A stretch of 5,792 nucleotides of DNA from Deltaproteobacteria bacterium (GCA_027297485.1 JAPUHZ010000431.1:1-5792); one strand, 5' to 3'; positions 1-5,529 are shown, counted from the stretch's first letter. Translations and numbers: made by a program. The notes: generated from the sequence alone by a model not told the origin.

Positions 1-225
1 TTCCTCTATATTGTGACGAAGAGCCTCTTGACGGAGATGGTCAGGTAACACTGCTACGTTCCACGCACTGCAAGCGCTGTTGAGAAGGCTTTGACGTTCT
101 TCGGTGTTCTCTCCCATATTGATGTAGTCGGAGGCATATTCCGCGATAAGTTCGGACATCCTAATCTTCGGTGAAGTGTTGACGAAAAGGTTTTCCGTCT
201 TAATGCGTTTCTTGATCTTCTTCAT
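1..225 (-). CDS. Hypothetical protein, N-terminal part (runs off the left edge)
   Basis: This is the first 75 codons of a minus-strand gene that continues beyond base 1. The protein begins MKKIKKRIKTENLF, a very basic stretch, and continues with an acidic, probably helical segment (MSELIAEYASDYINMG at residues 23-38). I do not recognise the family and see no signal peptide or membrane segment, so it is probably cytoplasmic. I chose ATG at 225 because GGGAA lies a few bases upstream. The alternative ATG at 159 has only AGG touching the start codon, which is a poor ribosome site. The frame is closed upstream by TGA at 277-279. A sigma70-like promoter at 379-407 points at it, so it appears to be a single gene separate from the integrase remnant behind it. 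Confidence is good that it is coding and low on the exact start. Confidence 0.6.
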   Translation of the reverse strand, partial: MKKIKKRIKTENLFVNTSPKIRMSELIAEYASDYINMGENTEERQSLLNSACSAWNVAVLPDHLRQEALRHNIEE

Positions 226-302
226 TTGGTTCCCATCAGTATCGTATCGTGCCGGAAAGGCAGTCGAGTGGTCGCTTCAAATGCTGCCGAACTATCAAGT
301 GA

Positions 303-325
303 GCCGCTTTAGGCGGCACCGGTGC
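303..325. repeat. Small GC-rich hairpin and palindrome in the leader of the gene at 225
   Basis: GCCGC (303-307) pairs with GCGGC (313-317) around a five-base loop. It runs directly into the palindrome GCACCGGTGC (316-325). The two structures share bases, so they would be alternatives. There is no T-run after the hairpin on either strand, so it is not a convincing terminator. It falls inside the predicted leader transcript. Confidence 0.4.
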
Positions 326-378
326 TGGCGGCCTATCCCGGACAGCTCTGTAATCCATTTAAACCAGAATTGCATGTC

Positions 379-407
379 ATATTCCCCATTTACCAAAACT
401 TTGTCAA
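379..407 (-). promoter_or_regulatory. Sigma70-type promoter for the gene starting at 225
   Basis: Read on the minus strand, TTGACA (407-402) is followed by exactly 17 bases and then GAATAT (384-379). This is a perfect -35 and a good -10 at ideal spacing. Transcription would start near 372 and leave an untranslated leader of about 145 bases before ATG 225. A 12-base palindrome, TTTGCCGGCAAA (415-426), and a 6-bp-stem hairpin (428-444) sit just upstream of the -35. They are possible operator or remnant terminator sequences. Confidence 0.6.
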
Positions 408-414
408 GAATTAT

Positions 415-444
415 TTTGCCGGCAAACGCTGCCCCTCCGGCAGC
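415..444. repeat. Palindrome and hairpin between the integrase remnant and the promoter
   Basis: TTTGCCGGCAAA (415-426) is a perfect 12-base palindrome. Next to it, GCTGCC (428-433) pairs with GGCAGC (439-444) around a five-base loop. The pair lies downstream of the integrase remnant stop (489) and just upstream of the -35 at 402-407. It could be the old terminator region of the integrase gene or a regulator site for the promoter. The stretch 226-488 holds no credible gene. Confidence 0.4.
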
Positions 445-488
445 TTATCCGGCTATCAGCCCGCAGCCTATTTCTGTCCCTACCACCA

Positions 489-960
489 TCAAGGCTTAGC
501 GAGCCCCAATCGATCAGCAAGGCTGTTGACGCCACGTCCACCCCCGTTCAAAACATGAGTATAGATCATAGTCGTGCACGGTTTTCTGTAGAACGGATTC
601 ATGCAGATGATGTCTATACCGCTCGCCGGTTACCCGATCCACGTAGTATTTTGAAGCTGGGAAGACCCCCACTGCCAAGCCCATTCCCTACCCGCGTTGG
701 GGTATTTGTGATCAAGCGCATTGGGCAAGACAACGCGACCCAACCCTCGCTCCAAATCATGCCGCTGCTGACGTCTCATTAGTTCAAGGTGCCTCGTGAG
801 GGGTTCTCTGACTGCGGTAGGAAGCATTGTGTGGCGGTCTTTGTTACCCTTGCCGCCGTGCACTACAAGTTGGTTGTGAGAGAAGTCGATATCCTTCACT
901 CTGAGACGGCAGCATTCCTTCGATAGGCGTGGTACAAACATCAAAAATCGAGTAAAGTAA
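489..960 (-). pseudogene. Decayed integron-type tyrosine recombinase (IntI/XerC-D family)
   Basis: Three frames together spell the C-terminal half of an integron-integrase-like tyrosine recombinase. Near 960-949 is LLYS. From about 940 comes a segment with RLSKECCRLRVKDIDF, the GKGNKDRHTMLP hairpin and KYPNAGREWAWQW, the last being typical of the IntI-specific insertion. A shift at the G-run around 666-670 (one base lost or two gained) moves the frame to VFPASKYYVDRVTGERYRHH and on to LQKTV. The sequence then jumps at about 575-580 into TTMIYTHVLN and ends in a normal C-terminus with TGA at 491-489. Compared with the family, some 45 residues with the HxxR box and GH motif are missing between LQKTV and TTMIYTH. 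The first catalytic Arg, the hairpin Lys and the Tyr remain. The N-terminal half is absent. The gene cannot make an active recombinase. No attI or cassette array is visible. Confidence 0.85.
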
Positions 961-973
961 CCGACAGCGAACA

Positions 974-1294
974 GTGATGAGGTTTACGAGCTTAGCCACT
1001 CTTTTACGTTTTGGGTCGCAGAGGATTACCCGGATCATCTCACATCTGCCGAACTTCTTAAAACTGTTCTGGCGGTTGCTGATGGATTATCGTGTCCCTA
1101 TATGGCCCAAGCTGCTGCTTATTTTAGTGGCGGCTTATGTTTTCGCTCCGGTTGATCTCTTGCCTGACTTTTTAGTCGGGTTGGGTCAAATCGATGATCT
1201 GTTGGTGATTTTTCTTGGTCTAAGAGCCTTTGTTCGTCTCTGCCCCCGGGAGATCGTTCGTGAGCATGTTCAGGCAATCGCTGCCGGGCGGTAA
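974..1294 (+). CDS. DUF1232 (YkvA-like) small membrane protein
   Basis: The 106-residue protein carries the DUF1232 signature. A basic/hydrophobic N-terminal helix (LPNFLKLFWRLLMDYRVP, residues 25-42) is followed by a membrane segment (KLLLILVAAYVFAPVDLLPD, residues 46-65) with the family hallmark P-x-D-L-x-P-D-F. Then comes GQIDDLLVIFLGL and a C-terminal helix with LCPREIVREH. The length is normal for the family, whose biochemical role is unknown to me. The frame opens with GTG at 974, and ATG at 977 is the next codon and the likelier start. Neither has a clear ribosome site. The start lies only 14-17 bases from the end of the integrase remnant, so the original upstream region was probably lost when that element decayed. 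The gene appears intact. Confidence 0.8.
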   Translation: MMRFTSLATLLRFGSQRITRIISHLPNFLKLFWRLLMDYRVPIWPKLLLILVAAYVFAPVDLLPDFLVGLGQIDDLLVIFLGLRAFVRLCPREIVREHVQAIAAGR

Positions 1295-1306
1295 CAATGA
1301 GTTTGC

Positions 1307-1386
1307 AGTCTCGAGTTCCGAGTCTCGAGTTAAGAGAAGTCTTTTAATGCTCGCTACTCTAGACGCGAAACCCAAAACTCGAAACT
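1307..1386. repeat. 80-nt imperfect inverted repeat between two plus-strand genes
   Basis: The left arm (1307-1336) and right arm (1357-1386) are both 30 bases, around a 20-base loop, and pair at 22 of 30 positions. Five of the eight mismatches become G-U pairs if the minus strand is the transcribed RNA, against one for the plus strand. The left arm is itself a tandem duplication: AGTCTCGAGTT starts at 1307 and again at 1321, in 14-base units with two differences. The motif ACTCGAAACT recurs inverted in the right arm. It lies between the DUF1232 stop and the next start. It looks like a dispersed intergenic repeat rather than a terminator, as no T-run follows. Confidence 0.7.
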
Positions 1387-1402
1387 TTTAAGCTAGGGGT
1401 GT

Positions 1403-1921
1403 GTGGATACTTTAGCGCATGGGCTCTGGGGTGGGGTGGCTTTTTATCCTGGCGGCAAAAAGAGATTTGCGGGGGCTTTTGTCCTCGGGATGTCGCCGGA
1501 CCTCCTCTCCTTCGGCCTATTTCACGTAACCCGCCCGGGGTGGCTTAAGCTGCGCATAGTCGGAGAAATCTCCGGACCTCCCCCTCTGTCCATCCTTCCG
1601 GATTTTGTTTTTTACGCTTACAACTTAACCCACAGTTTTGTTATCTGGGGTGCTCTATTCGCCTTGATTTGGACAATAAGAAAACATCCCCCATGGCTCT
1701 TCTTGGCTTGGGGAATTCATATTCTTTGCGACATCCCCACACATAGTTCACGATATTTCCCTACCCCGTACCTTTGGCCTCTCCCTACGCCGTTTGTGGA
1801 GGGGATTTCCTGGGCTACGCCGTGGTTAATGATGACCAATTATACGGCTCTCTTGGCAGCCTATGTCGGGATGTTCTTATACGTTCGGAGAAGAAAGATT
1901 AAAGGATTGAATGAAAGGTAA
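1403..1921 (+). CDS. YdjM-like integral membrane protein (PF04307-type, putative metal-dependent hydrolase)
   Basis: The protein has 172 residues and starts at GTG 1403, with AGGGG four bases upstream. The N-terminus MDTLAHGLWGG, SPDLLSF (31-37), NLTHS (74-78) and GIHILCDIPTHSS (104-116) follow the pattern of YdjM/DUF457-type membrane proteins. The candidate metal-binding residues are H6, D33, H77, H106, D110 and H114. Several hydrophobic stretches (about 22-40, 63-90, 97-110 and 141-161) indicate a polytopic inner-membrane protein, ending in a basic cytoplasmic tail (VRRRKIKGLNER). The family is annotated as metal-dependent hydrolase by homology, but I know of no firm substrate. It lies downstream of the DUF1232 gene on the same strand, 108 bases away, with the inverted repeat between. 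Its stop is 12 bases from the stop of the convergent anti-sigma gene. Confidence 0.75.
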   Translation: MDTLAHGLWGGVAFYPGGKKRFAGAFVLGMSPDLLSFGLFHVTRPGWLKLRIVGEISGPPPLSILPDFVFYAYNLTHSFVIWGALFALIWTIRKHPPWLFLAWGIHILCDIPTHSSRYFPTPYLWPLPTPFVEGISWATPWLMMTNYTALLAAYVGMFLYVRRRKIKGLNER

Positions 1922-1933
1922 GACGTCTGCTTC

Positions 1934-2746
1934 TTAGGTTGATCGCGCCTTTGACCTAGCCAGAGCCAGAAGGTCCCCCATGGGCATCTTTGAAACTAAA
2001 ATGCATATCAATTTCCCTTCACGATGGAAGACTGCATTGATCTCACCACGAGAGAAACTATAAAAAGTGATTTTTTTCCTGGGGTCAAAAAAGACAGCAG
2101 CATGATTCGGTGCATCCTTCTCTGTGCCAAAAAATGTGTAACAAGTTAAAGAATGCCCTTTGCCATCGTAAACGACCAACTGAATTTTCCGCCCTTGGAC
2201 TTCTTGGACCATCCCCCCTACGGGCAGTAGATTCATACCGGATAAGTCATATCCCATCGGCGCAAACCTGCCATCCACAGAAAGAACAAGGCGTTCTATG
2301 ACCTCCTCTTGACTTCCTGCCCTAATAAAAGAGATATCCCCCTTCACGATCCTATCATGGGTTTCCACAGCTGCTAGAGAAATAGGCTGTTCGGTTGATC
2401 TCATCAGGTAGAATGTAGGGAGAGCGAGGATCATTAAGAGAGCCAGGACCAAAGCTGGGCGGAGAATCGACCCCCCGGGCCAAAGTAGTTCAAACCATTT
2501 TTTAGGGGATTCAGCTCTCCCTGGAAATATGCGCCGGTCAGATAGGATTTTCTCCTTAAGGTCAGCGGGCGCATTCACTCTGGCGCCGGCCATGCGGACC
2601 TCTCTTTTTAAGGTCTGCTCTTGTCCGTAAACGAACCGGCACCTCGGGCAATCCTTGAGATGACCTTCTATGGAGGATCGTTCCTCGTGAGACAATTCAT
2701 TATCTACTAGTGCGGTGATGAGCTCGTGTGTCTCTTCACACCTCAT
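1934..2746 (-). CDS. Membrane-spanning zinc-finger anti-sigma factor
   Basis: The 270-residue protein should hold the neighbouring sigma factor inactive at the inner membrane. Residues 1-40 form a ZAS/zf-HC2 domain with H29-x3-C33-x2-C36 (GHLKDCPRC), plus C3 near the N-terminus. A linker with basic residues leads to one membrane helix (about 94-114). The C-terminal 155 residues would be periplasmic and form the sensor part. Segments such as LPVGGMVQEVQGRKIQLVVY and the end MPMGDLLALAR match the pattern of RsiW-like anti-sigma factors (VGGR..YL.GR....LVY). The periplasmic part has two cysteines, C202 and C248. The gene follows the sigma gene by 5 bases. Its ribosome site AGGGAG (2760-2755) lies inside the last codons of the sigma gene, so the two are probably translationally coupled. 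The signal sensed cannot be told from the sequence. Confidence 0.9.
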   Translation of the reverse strand: MRCEETHELITALVDNELSHEERSSIEGHLKDCPRCRFVYGQEQTLKREVRMAGARVNAPADLKEKILSDRRIFPGRAESPKKWFELLWPGGSILRPALVLALLMILALPTFYLMRSTEQPISLAAVETHDRIVKGDISFIRAGSQEEVIERLVLSVDGRFAPMGYDLSGMNLLPVGGMVQEVQGRKIQLVVYDGKGHSLTCYTFFGTEKDAPNHAAVFFDPRKKITFYSFSRGEINAVFHREGKLICILVSKMPMGDLLALARSKARST

Positions 2747-2751
2747 TTTTT

Positions 2752-3324
2752 CTACTCCCTTTCATGCGTGTCTACGTATCTCTTAAGCTGTTTGTGTAAG
2801 AGTCTCCTCCCCCGGGAAAGCCGTGAGCGTACAGTACCTACCGGGCATGAGATTATCTCAGCCGTTTCCGCATAGGAAAAATCTCCCATATCCACCAGAA
2901 TGACCGGCATACGAAAATCCTCAGGGATCTTTCTTAAGGCATCTGTAATTTTGGCGTTCAGCTCATTAAGCAAAATATGACCTTCAGGCCCGGGGTTTTC
3001 TGTCGGCACCTTTTCCCAGTAATCCGACTTACCCCAACCCTCAGAATCCTCCTCTTCGACCGAAACCCACCTTTTCTTCTGGTGGTATTGATCGAAAAAA
3101 AAATTGTAAAGGATTCTCGTCAACCAGGCCTTCATATTGGTCCCCGGAGTAAACTGCTCGTAAGAACTAAGAGCGCGCACGTAGGTCTCCTGGACGAAAT
3201 CTTGGGCCTCATCCTGTCCTTTTACCAGGTGGAAGGCAACCCGGTATAAATGGTCAAAGTAAGTCATGGCCTCATGAACAAACCTTTCTCTCTCCTCAAC
3301 TTTACCTTTTCTCTCCCAAACCAC
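2752..3324 (-). CDS. ECF-type (sigma70 group 4) RNA polymerase sigma factor
   Basis: The 190-residue protein has the two-domain layout of ECF sigma factors. Region 2 (about 22-86) contains FDHLYRVAFHLVKGQDEAQDF, the -10-binding/core-binding DFVQETYVRAL, and region 2.4-like NMKAWLTRILYNFFFDQ. A variable acidic linker (about 87-118) follows. Region 4 (about 120-175) has the helix-turn-helix FSYAETAEIISCPVGTVRSRLSRGRRLL, which should read the -35 element. The start is GTG at 3324, as TAG closes the frame four codons upstream. Its ribosome site is weak, and ATG at residue 20 would cut into region 2. The gene sits directly before its anti-sigma gene, the usual pairing. A candidate self-recognised promoter lies at 3380-3408, implying autoregulation. 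It is RpoE-like, but I do not assign an ECF group. Confidence 0.92.
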   Translation of the reverse strand: MVWERKGKVEERERFVHEAMTYFDHLYRVAFHLVKGQDEAQDFVQETYVRALSSYEQFTPGTNMKAWLTRILYNFFFDQYHQKKRWVSVEEEDSEGWGKSDYWEKVPTENPGPEGHILLNELNAKITDALRKIPEDFRMPVILVDMGDFSYAETAEIISCPVGTVRSRLSRGRRLLHKQLKRYVDTHERE

Positions 3325-3379
3325 CGCGTCATTCTAACGGAGAGAGAAACCGCTGTCCACCTACTAAGAGACAATGAAT

Positions 3380-3408
3380 AAAACGGCATTCCGACGCCCA
3401 AAGTTCCC
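3380..3408 (-). promoter_or_regulatory. Candidate ECF-sigma promoter of the sigma/anti-sigma operon
   Basis: On the minus strand, GGGAACTT (3408-3401) is followed by 16 bases and then GTTTTA (3384-3379). The -35 matches the GGAACTT element used by RpoE-like ECF factors. The layout is the same as that of the site upstream of the first NPCA gene (4834-4862). The start of transcription would be near 3372, with a leader of about 50 bases to GTG 3324. No competing sigma70 promoter stood out in this gap. Confidence 0.6.
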
Positions 3409-3427
3409 AAAAATATCTAACTTTGGG
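3397..3427. repeat. Perfect 9-bp inverted repeat overlapping the -35 of the sigma operon
   Basis: CCCAAAGTT (3397-3405) and AACTTTGGG (3419-3427) are perfect reverse complements around a 13-base loop. The structure begins 9 bases beyond the cytochrome stop codon and covers most of the GGGAACTT -35 of the next promoter. A second pairing is possible, because CCCAAA of the first-transcribed arm can also pair with TTTGGG in the loop. On the minus strand no T-run follows the second arm, so it is a poor intrinsic terminator. It could slow read-through from the cytochrome gene or be an operator. Confidence 0.55.
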
Positions 3428-3436
3428 TATGATGAG

Positions 3437-4747
3437 TCAATCTAGAGGAATAATCCTTTCAAAGAGAAGGTAGGAAGTGCGGCCAGACTCCTGTAAAGCC
3501 TTTTCTACCAGCTTTCTGCCCTCCGAGGTCAAGTTTCCGCCTCTCAGGTAAGCCGGATAAAAGTAGACGTGGTAGAAGTGGTCGGGGTGAACCTCTATCC
3601 ACACCCGGATCTTCTTTGCCTGGGTAGGTAGAGTCCAGCGGAAGCTCTTCTGAGACTTCGCTCCTGGCGGAATGCGCGTATCGAAGTATTCTTTCCATCC
3701 CCCGCCCTCGGAACGGACATCCCAGCCGATAATCCACTCTTTCTGTGTCCCAGACAGGCTCTTTCCCGTATTGTCCAAAAGCGCTGCACGGACAAAGACC
3801 TTAGGTGTTAAATAGGTGGGAAATTTGTGCCCCACCGCGGCGTTGGTTACCTCCACAGTAAGTTCTAAAGGGCTGCCCGGTGTTGAACGGGGCTGGTGCA
3901 TCTTCGCCTCTATACGGACTCCACCTTTTACCCACTCCGCATCATGAATCCCTTTCCAAAGATGCCGTCGGTTCGGCATATGGCAATCCTGACAGGCTGC
4001 CTCCCCTTGTCCCCATGTACTATTTTTCCATTCCCGGTAGGTGTCCTGTAGCGGTTTTCCATTGACCAAAAGCGTATTTTCAGGGTCGAACTGATGGCAG
4101 TCTTTGCAGAACTCAGCTTTCTCGAAATAAGGGGTTCGCTGAACACCCCCGTGATCAGGCATGTCGGCAGGGTAGTTAGGTGCGGCGGCTCCTTCGGCCT
4201 TGGGCGGACCAAAACGTTGATGTTGCCGCACATGACATGCCGCACAAGTGATTCCCCGCAGTTGCAGTGGGGACATAAAATGAGGGTTCCTCACATAGGT
4301 CCTTTCATTTCCATCCGTGGTTTTAGCTGTAAGAGGTATTTGCTCGCTCAACGGAGCATGGCAGGTCATACAGAAGATCGCCTCCTCGGGGCTGTTTTGG
4401 GTGAGATCAATGATCTGGCCCCAAGGGCCAGGCCCCATCGCCCGGCTGTGGAGGCTCTCCTTCCAGTCCGCGTACTGCTGGGTGTGACAGCTCCCGCAGG
4501 CTTCGGGACTTAGCGATGCCTCTTTTTCGGTAAAGGAGGTTGGTGCTGGCCCCTGAAGAGGAATGGGTCTATGCCAATAGAGCTTAAAAAAGCTCTCTAT
4601 GTCTTGGTTTATAGAAGGACTGGGGGGAAGCTGAAAATTTTTAGGGCTCTGTGGAGGGGAAAGCCGGGCGATAAGAGAAAGCAAGAGAACAAGCCCCAAA
4701 AGTCCTCCCAACACAAAAACTACTTGCCGCCACCGATGAAAGCCCAA
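3437..4747 (-). CDS. Membrane-anchored pentaheme c-type cytochrome
   Basis: The 436-residue protein should carry five covalent hemes in the periplasm and pass electrons to or from a partner that the sequence does not identify. It has an N-terminal membrane anchor (about 9-28, after MGFHRWRQ). Five CxxCH sites follow: C84GSCH, C126MTCH, C168AACH, C214KDCH and C252QDCH. The spacing and the ACGSCHTQQYADWKESLH context resemble cytochrome c554-type multiheme proteins. The C-terminal third (about 270-436) has no heme sites and looks beta-rich, with VTNAAVGHKFPTYLTP (300-315), a GHxFPT motif seen in many such cytochromes. The start is TTG at 4747, supported by AAGGAG (4758-4753) five bases upstream. 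It reads toward the sigma gene, 112 bases away, and diverges from the NPCA genes. A weak ECF-like promoter lies in the divergent region. Confidence 0.9.
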   Translation of the reverse strand: MGFHRWRQVVFVLGGLLGLVLLLSLIARLSPPQSPKNFQLPPSPSINQDIESFFKLYWHRPIPLQGPAPTSFTEKEASLSPEACGSCHTQQYADWKESLHSRAMGPGPWGQIIDLTQNSPEEAIFCMTCHAPLSEQIPLTAKTTDGNERTYVRNPHFMSPLQLRGITCAACHVRQHQRFGPPKAEGAAAPNYPADMPDHGGVQRTPYFEKAEFCKDCHQFDPENTLLVNGKPLQDTYREWKNSTWGQGEAACQDCHMPNRRHLWKGIHDAEWVKGGVRIEAKMHQPRSTPGSPLELTVEVTNAAVGHKFPTYLTPKVFVRAALLDNTGKSLSGTQKEWIIGWDVRSEGGGWKEYFDTRIPPGAKSQKSFRWTLPTQAKKIRVWIEVHPDHFYHVYFYPAYLRGGNLTSEGRKLVEKALQESGRTSYLLFERIIPLD

Positions 4748-4786
4748 TTCTTCTCCTTTATCCTTGACTTGACCAGAGCTTTATCC

Positions 4787-4815
4787 TAAAAAGACTAACG
4801 AGTCAAAAAAGTTCC
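4787..4815 (-). promoter_or_regulatory. Possible weaker ECF-sigma promoter for the cytochrome gene
   Basis: On the minus strand, AGGAACTT (4816-4809, with C at 4815 on the plus strand) is followed after 16 bases by TTTTTA (4792-4787). The -35 is as good as at the other two sites, but the -10 has T in place of the first G. A GTC that could serve as -10 lies three bases too close. Transcription would begin about 30 bases before the TTG start of the cytochrome. This is a low-confidence call resting mainly on the shared -35 and position. Confidence 0.35.
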
Positions 4816-4843
4816 TGTCGGACAGAAATTAGTGGGAACTTTT
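4807..4843. repeat. Inverted repeat formed by two divergent GGAACTT elements
   Basis: AAAAGTTCC (4807-4815) and GGAACTTTT (4835-4843) are perfect reverse complements, 19 bases apart. Each arm is the -35 of a promoter pointing outward, one to the cytochrome and one to the first NPCA gene. Between them, an odd-centred palindrome CTGTCGGACAG (4815-4825) could bind a regulator. The palindrome overlaps the minus-strand -35 by one base. Confidence 0.6.
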
Positions 4844-4862
4844 ATACCCCCAAGGAAGTTAA
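4834..4862 (+). promoter_or_regulatory. Candidate ECF-sigma promoter of the NPCA operon
   Basis: GGGAACTT (4834-4841) is followed by 16 bases and GTTAA (4858-4862). The element and spacing are the same as in front of the sigma gene (GGGAACTT, 16 bases, GTTTT). Transcription would start near 4870, with a leader of about 36 bases that contains the strong ribosome site AAGGAGG (4895-4901) four bases before ATG 4906. The match suggests that the NPCA genes belong to the regulon of the ECF factor encoded 1.6 kb away. Confidence 0.6.
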
Positions 4863-4905
4863 CCTGCCAGACCGTAAATATAAAACCCTTAACCAAGGAG
4901 GTTTT

Positions 4906-5529
4906 ATGAAAAACCGAGCGATTCTAACTAGCAGTATTTATTCGGTTATCTTCGCTGGCCTGTTCTTGCTAACCCTCGTGGATCTTTCCTTCGCCCAAAC
5001 CAACCCGTGCGCTCCAAAGGCTAAAAAAGCTGCCCGCAACCCCTGCGCCGTAAATCCCTGCGCTGCTAAAAATCCTTGTGCTGCTAATCCCTGCGCTCCT
5101 GGCAGGAAAGCTTCCGGACCTGCTGCCAGGGCAATCATGGTTAGGGGTGAAGTTGTCCGGATCGATCCAAGTTCCGGAAAGCTCGTTCTGAGGGTGAACG
5201 GCAACCAACTCGATTTAACCCTTGGGAGATATTCCGTAGTCCGCCAAGGACAGAAGGTGAAAACGGTCAGGCAAATCAAGCCTGGCCAAAAAGTCACTGT
5301 CTCTTACGTAGAGAGCGGAAAAAATCGGACCGCCTGGTATGTCTACTTAGCCTCGGCGGCTCCTGTTGCCAATCCGTGCGCTGCTAATCCATGTGCAGCG
5401 AGAAACCCTTGCGCGGCAAAAAACCCCTGTGCTGTGAAAAACCCCTGCGCTGCGAAAAACCCTTGCGCTGTGAAAAACCCTTGCGCAGCAAAAAATCCGT
5501 GTGCTGCCAATCCTTGTGCACCCAGATGA
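4906..5529 (+). CDS. Exported NPCA-repeat cysteine-rich protein with central OB-like domain
   Basis: The 207-residue protein has a signal peptide (1-30, MKNRAIL, a hydrophobic core, then LSFA) with probable cleavage after A30. It is not a lipoprotein, as no lipobox precedes the first Cys. Two repeat blocks follow. Residues 33-65 have five NPCA units and residues 156-207 have nine, mostly NPCAAK or NPCAVK with a six-residue period and five-residue units at the edges. All 14 cysteines lie in NPCA units. Between the blocks, residues 77-148 (VRGEVVRIDPSSGKLVLRVN, then IKPGQKVTVSYVE) look like a small beta-barrel of the DUF5666/OB type. The start is firm, with AAGGAGG four bases upstream. The function is not recognised. 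Metal or thiol chemistry, or disulfide-linked assembly in the periplasm, would fit a Cys-rich basic repeat. It is probably transcribed by the ECF factor and followed by a second NPCA gene. Confidence 0.88.
   Translation: MKNRAILTSSIYSVIFAGLFLLTLVDLSFAQTNPCAPKAKKAARNPCAVNPCAAKNPCAANPCAPGRKASGPAARAIMVRGEVVRIDPSSGKLVLRVNGNQLDLTLGRYSVVRQGQKVKTVRQIKPGQKVTVSYVESGKNRTAWYVYLASAAPVANPCAANPCAARNPCAAKNPCAVKNPCAAKNPCAVKNPCAAKNPCAANPCAPR
5002..5097 (+). repeat. N-terminal NPCA repeat block (five units)
   Basis: These bases encode the five NPCA units of residues 33-64: one isolated unit, a 12-residue gap, then four units at 5-6 residue spacing. Codons for the same residue differ between units (aac/aat, ccg/ccc/cct, tgc/tgt), so the DNA is only loosely repetitive while the protein repeat is exact. 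Confidence 0.85.
5371..5526 (+). repeat. C-terminal NPCA repeat block (nine units of 15-18 bases)
   Basis: Nine in-frame units encode NPCA plus one or two residues: one 15-base unit, six of 18, one of 15, then a final NPCAPR. All four proline codons and both Asn and Cys codons occur across the units. Pairs of neighbouring units alternate NPCAAK and NPCAVK, suggesting an older two-unit duplication. Confidence 0.9.

Noticed and set aside
176..558. Plus-strand reading frames of 78-107 codons over the promoter and integrase end
   Set aside because: They overlap a good minus-strand promoter and the integrase C-terminal codons, and their products show no domain, biased composition and no ribosome site.
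974..1038. Further N-terminal integrase sequence on the minus strand upstream of 960
   Set aside because: Some residues could be aligned loosely before LLYS, but the match is too weak and the bases encode the start of the DUF1232 protein.
1307..1386. Integron attC site downstream of the DUF1232 gene
   Set aside because: Size, position and a better-folding minus strand fit, but no RYYYAAC or GTTRRRY core is found at the ends of the inverted repeat.
3397..3427. Intrinsic terminator of the cytochrome gene
   Set aside because: The stem is perfect, but no T-run follows on the minus strand, so I kept it only as an inverted repeat.
4938..5297. Minus-strand reading frame opposite the first NPCA gene
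   Set aside because: It is the mirror of the signal-peptide and repeat coding sequence, with no ribosome site and no recognisable protein character.
5371..5526. CRISPR-like array
   Set aside because: The units are contiguous, in frame, 15-18 bases long and have no spacers; they encode the NPCA protein repeat.
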